A stretch of 10,543 bases of DNA from positions 1 to 10,543 of the forward strand of contig DUUU01000297.1 of the NCBI GenBank assembly GCA_012841485.1, read 5' to 3'. Position numbers and translations under genes: made by a program. Below are positions 5,759-10,543 of this stretch, piece after piece (positions within the stretch are counted from its first letter, which is position 1; each line of letters opens with the position of its first letter). A model generated the notes under the pieces. That model made no database searches and was not told the DNA's origin. It saw only the letters and a list, made by a program, of their open reading frames with translations. The stretch is from Armatimonadota bacterium. Its GTDB lineage: Bacteria; Armatimonadota; JAAZEB01.

Positions 5759-8248
5759 TCAGGCGAAGGGGCTCTCATCCTCGGAATCGCCCGCCTCCTC
5801 GGGGGGCGCATTCAGTGGCGAGCGGAAGAACTGCTCGATCTGCTCGCGGCTGGCGAGCACCTCGCGCGGCTTGGCGCCATCCAGGGCGCTGACGATCCCG
5901 CGCTCCTCCATGATGTCGATGAGGCGCGCCGCGCGGGTGTAGCCGATGGAGAACTTGCGCTGCAACATCGAGGTGGAAGCCCGGCGGGTGGTCACCACGA
6001 GGCGAACCGCGTCCTCGAAGAGGCTGTCCTCGGCGCCATCCGTGTCTCCCCCTCCAGCGTGGCCGTTGCCGCCGGCGCTCGGGGCCTCCACCGGCTCCGC
6101 GGTGTAGACCGGGGTTGCCTGGCGGCGGAGATACTCGACGAGTGTCTCGATTTCGCGCTCGCTGACGTAAGCCCCCTGAATGCGCACCGGCTTCGAGGCT
6201 CCAATCGGCTCGAAGAGCATGTCGCCCCGGCCCAGGAGGCGTTCGGCGCCACGCTTATCGAGGATGGTGCGGCTATCGATGTGCGAGGAGACGGCAAAGG
6301 CGATGCGCGAGGGGATGTTCGCTTTGATCAGGCCGGTGATCACGTCCACGGAGGGCCGCTGCGTGGCGATCACCAGGTGGATGCCGGTCGCGCGCGCGAG
6401 CTGCGCCAGGCGGCAGATCGTCTGCTCCACCTCGGCGGCAAGCTGCATCATGAGATCCGCCAGCTCGTCTACGACGATGACGATGAAGGGAAGCTGTTCC
6501 AGGCCCTCCTCTGTGGCGCGTGTCCGGTAGGAGTAGATGTCGCGGCAGCCATTCTTCTCCAGCAGCTCATATCGGCGCTCCATCTCGCGCACCGCCCAGT
6601 TGAGCATGCCCGCTGCCTTCTTGATGTCGGTGATCACCGGATAGAGTAGATGTGGAATGCCATCAAAGAGGCTGAGCTCCACGCGCTTTGGGTCAACAAG
6701 GAGGAACTTCACCTCCTCCGGCTTCACCCGGAAGAGAATGCTGGCGATGAGTCCGTTGAGGCAGACGCTCTTTCCTGAGTTCGTGGCCCCACCGATCAGC
6801 AGGTGCGGCATGCGCGCCAGGTCGGCCACCCATGAGCGCCCGGTGACGTCCTTGCCGAGGGCGAAGACCAGCTTGGACGTGGCGTTCTGAAACTCGGGAG
6901 AGTCCACCACGTCGCGCAGGGGCACCATCGCCATCGATGTGTTCGGCACCTCGATGCCGATGGCGGCCTTGCCCGGAATCGGCGCCTGGATGCGCACATC
7001 CAGCGCCGCCAGGTTCATGGCGATGTTATCGCCGAGCGACTCGATTCGGTTCACGCGGATTCCGGGGGCCAGCCGGATCTCGTAGCGGGTGAAGGTGGGC
7101 CCCTGGGCAATCTCCACCACCTTGGCCTCGATCTTGAACTGGGCGAGCGTCTCTTCGAGGATCTTGATGTTGCGCGCCGTATCGCTCACCGCGCCGGGAC
7201 CATCGGGTACTACCTGCGCCACTTGCAGCAGCGTGGTGGGCGGCAGGGTGTACTCGCGCGGGGCCGCCTCCGGCTCGCTCTTCTCCTCGGGCTGCTCTTC
7301 CACCTCTTCCGCCGGCTTCTCGGGCGCCTCCGCCGGTTTCTCCTTCGCCGGCTTCGTCGCCGCGCGCGGCTCCTCGGCTGGCAACTCCTCGACCGCCGGC
7401 TCCGGTTCCTTCTTGCTCTTCGCGTTCCAGAGAACCGGCTGGATCGGCTCCGGCTCGGGTTCCTCCTCTGGCTCGGGCTCCGGTTCGGGGAGATTCGCGA
7501 CCACGGGTGCCTCTGCGGGTGCCTCGGTCTCCTTCTTGCCGTGGCTCTTGCCAACCGGTTTGCCCAAGGGAACATCGCCGTCGATGAAGGGCGACTTGCG
7601 CGGCGCCATCTTCGCCTCGCTCTCGCGGGCGCGGAGCCCGTGAGCATTGCGCACCGCCGCCGCGCTCCGCGAGGCGCCGCGCGAAGCATACCGGATCAGA
7701 TCCGGCAGGGGGATATCCAGGACCAGGAGAAGCGCGAGGAGCGCCGTGGCGACCAGCAGGATGCACGCCCCGATGTTGCCCACCCACCCGCGGAGTGTGC
7801 CGCCCACAAGCGCGCCCACCCATCCGCCGTAGGCGGCCCGGAGTTGTGTGTCGCCGTCCAGACCAGGCGTCACTCCGCAGACCTGCACCAGTGAGACGTA
7901 GGAGACCACGAGCAAGCAGATGCCCAGGGCGGCTTCATCAAATGCCAGCTTCTCCGGATCGACCAGGAGCAGTGCCCCGGTCACCAGCAAGGCAAGCGGC
8001 ACGAAGAGAGCCCCCCGCCCGGCAAAGGCATGGAGTGCTCCGGCGACCAGCTTGCCGAGCACGCCGGTTCCCGATGGGAGCAGCAAGAAGGCGAGGCCGA
8101 GAAGCCCGGCGGCTATCAACGCGATGCTCATGGCGTCGCGCGTGAAGCCCTGGTTGCGGCGCGGCCGGCGCCGCTTCGGCGCGCGCGATGGCTCCTTGCG
8201 CGCGCTCTGCCGGGGTCTGGCAGTTCTTGTGGTGGTACTCCTGGGCAT
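5759..8248 (-). CDS. ftsK: DNA translocase FtsK/SpoIIIE
   Basis: This is a septum-located, ATP-driven hexameric pump that moves chromosome termini during division. With ATG 8248 it has 829 residues. A basic N-tail (RKEPSRAPKRRRPRR region) is followed by four hydrophobic helices at about 41-58, 79-96, 104-124 and 159-178. A Pro/Glu-rich acidic tether spans about 240-331, with runs such as EPEPEPEEEPEPEP. The motor follows: ILEETLAQFKI, then AQGPTFTRYEI (alpha domain), Walker A GATNSGKS (487-494), LLVDPKRVEL, Walker B IVIVVDELADL (about 590-598), IATQRPSVDVITG and DSRTILDKRGAERLLGRGDM. The C-terminal gamma winged helix (about 742-808) starts LFEDAVRLVV and includes SMLQRKFSIGYTRAARLID, so sequence-directed DNA loading should be intact. 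ATG 8248 has GGAG five bases upstream. The open frame extends to 8350, but that extension is Gly/Arg-rich and has no such signal. The 252 bases between alr and ftsK hold no gene; TTGACT at 8358-8353 lacks a partner -10. Confidence 0.96.
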   Translation of the reverse strand: MPRSTTTRTARPRQSARKEPSRAPKRRRPRRNQGFTRDAMSIALIAAGLLGLAFLLLPSGTGVLGKLVAGALHAFAGRGALFVPLALLVTGALLLVDPEKLAFDEAALGICLLVVSYVSLVQVCGVTPGLDGDTQLRAAYGGWVGALVGGTLRGWVGNIGACILLVATALLALLLVLDIPLPDLIRYASRGASRSAAAVRNAHGLRARESEAKMAPRKSPFIDGDVPLGKPVGKSHGKKETEAPAEAPVVANLPEPEPEPEEEPEPEPIQPVLWNAKSKKEPEPAVEELPAEEPRAATKPAKEKPAEAPEKPAEEVEEQPEEKSEPEAAPREYTLPPTTLLQVAQVVPDGPGAVSDTARNIKILEETLAQFKIEAKVVEIAQGPTFTRYEIRLAPGIRVNRIESLGDNIAMNLAALDVRIQAPIPGKAAIGIEVPNTSMAMVPLRDVVDSPEFQNATSKLVFALGKDVTGRSWVADLARMPHLLIGGATNSGKSVCLNGLIASILFRVKPEEVKFLLVDPKRVELSLFDGIPHLLYPVITDIKKAAGMLNWAVREMERRYELLEKNGCRDIYSYRTRATEEGLEQLPFIVIVVDELADLMMQLAAEVEQTICRLAQLARATGIHLVIATQRPSVDVITGLIKANIPSRIAFAVSSHIDSRTILDKRGAERLLGRGDMLFEPIGASKPVRIQGAYVSEREIETLVEYLRRQATPVYTAEPVEAPSAGGNGHAGGGDTDGAEDSLFEDAVRLVVTTRRASTSMLQRKFSIGYTRAARLIDIMEERGIVSALDGAKPREVLASREQIEQFFRSPLNAPPEEAGDSEDESPFA

Positions 8249-8500
8249 TACAACTCCGTCGCGGCCACCGCCACCGCGCTGGGCGCGGGCGCCTCTGACA
8301 AGCGCGCCGGACCCGCAGGGGACCGGTAGCCGGAGCCACTCTCTGCTCACACAGTCAACGAAAGGCAGTGGGGTGTCCTGGGCTCGCAGCGGGCCATCCT
8401 TCCAATGGATCGGTTTCCGCCTGCGTCTGGGCGCATCTCTTGAGCGCGAAAAGGAGCGACCGGCGGAGCGGATGGCGCGCGTGGGCTCTCAGGGCCCCTG

Positions 8501-9640
8501 CTATCGGGCGCCTTCCTCCTCATTCCGGTAGATCCTGGGCAGACGAACCGCGAGCGTGGAGAGCACTTCGTGTTCTATCGTCTCCGTGCGTCCGGCGATC
8601 TCCGCGGCGGTGATCGTCTCGCCCCCCTGCCGGCCGAGGAGAACGACCTCGTCACCGACCTGCGCCTCGGGCACATCGGTCACCTCTATCATGAACTGGT
8701 CCATGCAGATGCGTCCCCGGATCGGAACGCGACGCCCGCGCAACAGAACCTCGCCGTTATTCGAGTTGCGGCGCGAAAAGCCGTCGGCGTAGCCGAGGGG
8801 CACAATCGCGATCCGGCCGGCGCGCACCATGCGATAGGCCAGCCCATAGCCGACGCACTCCCCCTGCCGCAACGACTTCACCGAGACGATGCGCGCCTTC
8901 AAGGAGAGTGCCGGGCGCATGCCGAGCACCGTCTCGGCGCCGGGGTAGGGGGGGATGCCGTAAAGGAGAAGCCCCGGCCGGACAAAATCGTGATGTACCT
9001 CGGGGAGGCGGAGGATCGCGGCGCTGTTCGCGGCATGCGCGCGCGGCGGCAGGATACCGCTGGCCTGCAGGCGCCGAAGGCAGGCGTGAAACGCCGCCGC
9101 CTGCTCCTGGGCGTAGTCCAGATCGGGCGCGTCCGCCGTGGAGAAGTGCGTCGAAACCGCGTCCACGGTGAGTGCGGGCAGCGAGAGGATGCGCCTCAGG
9201 AGGTCGGGGGCTTCCTCGGCCCGGACACCACAACGGCCCATGCCGGTATCGACCTTCAGGTGCATGCGCGCGGTTTTATTCTGGCGGCGCGCGGCCTCCG
9301 AGAATGCACGCGCGACGTCATAGTCCCCGATGCTTGCCGTGGTCTCGTGGGCGATGTACTCCTCGGCCTCGCTGGCCAGGGGGGTGCCAAGGACCAGAAT
9401 CGGTGCCTCAACCCCCGCGTCGCGCAGCGCGCGCGCTTCAGAGACCAGCGCCGTCGCCACGCCGAACGCGCCGGCGCGCAACGATGCTCGAGCTACCTCC
9501 ACCAAGCCGTGCCCGTAGGCGTTCGCCTTCACCACCGCCAGCACGCCGCACCGGGAATGGGTATGACTCTGGATGGCCCTCACGTTGTGCTGGATCGCGG
9601 CGAGGTCGACCTCTACCCAGGCAGGCCGCCCCGTTTCCAT
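8501..9640 (-). CDS. alr: Alanine racemase
   Basis: This cytosolic PLP enzyme interconverts L- and D-alanine and so supplies D-Ala for peptidoglycan. The 379 residues match the family. The N-terminal TIM barrel starts WVEVDLAAIQHNV and has VVKANAYGHG with Schiff-base Lys38. KVDTGMGRCG (129-138), STHFSTAD (163-170), ANSAAIL (204-210) and RPGLLLYG (221-228) follow. The C-terminal beta domain carries VGYGLAY with the second catalytic base Tyr265, then PLGYADGF (281-288), MDQFMIEV (313-320) and a C-terminus STLAVRLPRIYRN. All catalytic residues are present. ATG 9640 is the natural start by alignment to the conserved RPxWVEVDL opening, yet no Shine-Dalgarno precedes it. The promoter at 9678-9650 would place the transcript 5' end within a few bases of the ATG, so translation is probably leaderless. 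Its position near ftsK, with a peptide-polymer domain protein upstream, suits an envelope role. Confidence 0.96.
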   Translation of the reverse strand: METGRPAWVEVDLAAIQHNVRAIQSHTHSRCGVLAVVKANAYGHGLVEVARASLRAGAFGVATALVSEARALRDAGVEAPILVLGTPLASEAEEYIAHETTASIGDYDVARAFSEAARRQNKTARMHLKVDTGMGRCGVRAEEAPDLLRRILSLPALTVDAVSTHFSTADAPDLDYAQEQAAAFHACLRRLQASGILPPRAHAANSAAILRLPEVHHDFVRPGLLLYGIPPYPGAETVLGMRPALSLKARIVSVKSLRQGECVGYGLAYRMVRAGRIAIVPLGYADGFSRRNSNNGEVLLRGRRVPIRGRICMDQFMIEVTDVPEAQVGDEVVLLGRQGGETITAAEIAGRTETIEHEVLSTLAVRLPRIYRNEEEGAR

Positions 9641-9649
9641 AGCAAGAGT

Positions 9650-9678
9650 ATGTTAGCACAACGGGCACGCTGTGTCAA
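9650..9678 (-). promoter_or_regulatory. Promoter of alr, giving a near-leaderless transcript
   Basis: On the minus strand TTGACA (9678-9673), a perfect -35, is followed by a 17-bp spacer and TAACAT (9655-9650), which matches four of six -10 positions. Only nine bases separate the -10 from the alr ATG at 9640, so the expected start point (about seven bases after the -10) leaves a leader of roughly 0-4 bases. The absence of a Shine-Dalgarno before alr fits this. Confidence 0.65.
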
Positions 9679-9690
9679 ATCGGGGCACGC
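9663..9690. promoter_or_regulatory. Exact 8-bp direct repeat bracketing the alr -35
   Basis: GGGCACGC occurs at 9663-9670 and again at 9683-9690, start-to-start spacing 20 bp, or about two helical turns. One copy is in the promoter spacer and the other just upstream of the -35. This geometry suits two regulator subunits bound on one DNA face. Chance cannot be excluded for two 8-mers in GC-rich DNA, and the regulator is unknown. Confidence 0.35.
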
Positions 9691-9808
9691 CTGCCGGGCG
9701 CCAGAGTGCCACGCGGCTTGCTGGGCGAAAACGCCTCGCCGCGAGAGAGGGGAGGACGCTGCAAGCGGGGGGTTTTCCGCCCTCTCCCTCGCCCCGCGCG
9801 GTGCCATC

Positions 9809-10297
9809 TCAGGCGGCGGGCGCCGGTTTCCTGCGCGGAGGTCCCGCGTTCCCCAACTGGCGGATCTCCTGCACGGCCGCCTGGATATCGACGGTGTTGC
9901 CCGCAGAGAAATCGCGGAACGCCTCTACTGCGACCTCGACGGCGCGCCGGGTGGCGCGGCTGCCGGCCGGGCTCACGATGATCCGGCGGCGTTCGCGGCC
10001 GTTCTCGACGGCACGCGATTCGATGGGCAGGCCCGCAGCGCGATGCAGGCTCCTGATCGTGAACGCGATCAACTCCTCCAACGAGTCACGCCAGGGTCGA
10101 GGGAGCGGACGGATCCCCTCTCGAAGCGATCCCGGATCCAGGATCGAGCGAACCGCCGTCACGACCAGTTCGTGGAACGCGCTCATGCGGTGGCGGCACG
10201 CGCTCTCGCCCGCCTCTGGCGCCAGATCGATCGCCAGCACTGCCTCGTCGGAATAGGCGCTCGGCCCCTCCACCACTCCCACTCGTGCGATCTCCAT
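9809..10297 (-). CDS. Stand-alone cyanophycin-synthetase N-domain-like protein
   Basis: This 162-residue protein resembles the N-terminal domain of cyanophycin synthetase (CphA) with no ATP-grasp or Mur-ligase domains after it. From memory of the family, the opening MEIARVGVVEGPSAYS parallels the CphA start (MxILxxxxxRGPNYWS), and AVLAIDLAPE parallels the LIVMRLDLED strand. The helix SLEELIAFTIRSLHRAAGLPIE parallels GHIVEHVALELQELAGMPVG, and ATRRAVEVAVEAFRDFSAG followed by DIQAAVQEIRQLG parallels the closing helices (GRAAVRLCxSLV...LExDLxDLRDL). The conserved His residues of the EHVALEL helix are not kept. In CphA this domain helps hold the growing peptide polymer; here that role is only inferred. 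ATG 10297 is chosen because GGGGAG lies six bases upstream and homology begins exactly there, although the frame stays open to the right edge. It is upstream of alr on the same strand, but alr has its own promoter. The protein ends in a short basic Pro/Lys/Ala tail. Confidence 0.68.
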   Translation of the reverse strand: MEIARVGVVEGPSAYSDEAVLAIDLAPEAGESACRHRMSAFHELVVTAVRSILDPGSLREGIRPLPRPWRDSLEELIAFTIRSLHRAAGLPIESRAVENGRERRRIIVSPAGSRATRRAVEVAVEAFRDFSAGNTVDIQAAVQEIRQLGNAGPPRRKPAPAA

Positions 10298-10543
10298 CCT
10301 CAACTCCCCTACCGCGAGAACGGCCTCCGACCTCCACGAACCTGAGCAGCATCGCGCGCGTTCTGGCGGCTCGATCAGGCCGGCGAGACTGCCCCTCCCG
10401 GCCAGCACGTCTATTGCGTGGATACCCGCAAACGATGTGCCACAAACGCACAGCACCCGGCCGGTGTGCGTGGAAGGGCCGGAGGGGGCGGGCGAAACGG
10501 CCAAGGAGGAGTGCCCGGATGGGGCGAAAGAGTGAGGCAGGGA
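10298..10543 (-). other. Right-edge region upstream of the CphA-N-like gene; frame stays open
   Basis: The minus-strand frame of the downstream gene has no stop from 10298 to the window edge, and TTG 10504 could in principle start a 231-residue version. The extra residues (with RVLCVCGTSFAGIHAIDVL in the middle) match nothing I know, and the good Shine-Dalgarno at the internal ATG argues against using them. I see no clear promoter or terminator here. It may be leader DNA, or the C-terminal coding end of a gene lying to the right. Confidence 0.3.

Noticed and set aside
4882..5892. Plus-strand open frames across the cysK upstream region and the acidic gene
   Set aside because: They have no Shine-Dalgarno, and they cross the cysK promoter and the ftsK 3' end. 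The opposite-strand acidic protein has the better start signal.
8249..8350. N-terminal extension of FtsK to ATG 8350
   Set aside because: The extension is Gly/Arg-rich and lacks a ribosome site, whereas ATG 8248 has GGAG five bases upstream.
8490..8500. CAGGGCCCCTG palindrome just after the alr stop as a terminator
   Set aside because: The arms meet with a single-base centre, so no stable hairpin loop forms unless pairs are lost, and no T-run follows.
9723..9736. GGGCG-AAAA-CGCCT hairpin between the CphA-N-like gene and alr as a terminator
   Set aside because: The stem is only four to five pairs, no T-tract follows in the minus direction, and such short stems are frequent in DNA of this composition.
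8570..10345. 591-codon plus-strand open frame opposite alr and the CphA-N-like gene
   Set aside because: It runs antisense across two genes and the gap between them, and the predicted product has no recognisable domain. High GC explains its length.
1..10543. Defence island, prophage, transposon, CRISPR, tRNA or rRNA
   Set aside because: No integrase, transposase, nuclease, toxin, spaced repeat array or tRNA-like cloverleaf was found on either strand.

Overview
This is a high-GC bacterial chromosome segment (roughly two-thirds G+C by eye) made almost entirely of housekeeping and metabolic genes. I see no phage, insertion sequence, CRISPR array, tRNA or rRNA. Promoter -35/-10 elements and Shine-Dalgarno sequences are readable, so it is bacterial. 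The combination of an FtsK with a long Pro/Glu-rich tether, a type IV pilin-like protein with few basic residues in its leader, and a free-standing cyanophycin-synthetase N-domain would suit Armatimonadota or a related poorly sampled lineage. That placement is a low-confidence guess from gene style and cannot be settled from this window.

Layout from left to right. A possible C-terminal tail of a plus-strand gene (2-112) is followed by a plus-strand prepilin-type protein (253-684). A minus-strand CNNM/CBS/CorC membrane protein (782-2095) converges on the pilin and diverges from a small plus-strand cupin (2311-2628). From 2739 to the right edge every gene is on the minus strand. In transcription order (right to left) these are a solitary cyanophycin-synthetase N-domain-like protein (10297-9809), alanine racemase alr (9640-8501), DNA translocase ftsK (8248-5759), an unknown 85-residue acidic protein (5423-5166), cysteine synthase cysK (4837-3893) and cysteine desulfurase nifS (3893-2739).

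The clearest functional unit is cysK-nifS. A near-consensus promoter (TTGACA, 18 bp, TATAGT) sits just upstream of cysK, and the cysK stop and nifS start share a base (TGATG). One transcript would therefore make an enzyme that builds cysteine and one that takes its sulfur for Fe-S clusters and thiolated cofactors. Alanine racemase supplies D-Ala to the cell wall and FtsK moves chromosome ends through the septum, so the alr-ftsK side has an envelope and division flavour. alr has its own promoter (TTGACA, 17 bp, TAACAT) so close to the ATG that its mRNA would be nearly leaderless, and an exact 8-bp direct repeat 20 bp apart brackets the -35.

No multi-gene novel system is evident. The items most worth a second look are the solitary cyanophycin-synthetase N-domain protein at the right edge, the unknown acidic small protein between ftsK and cysK, and the regulatory architecture upstream of alr and cysK.
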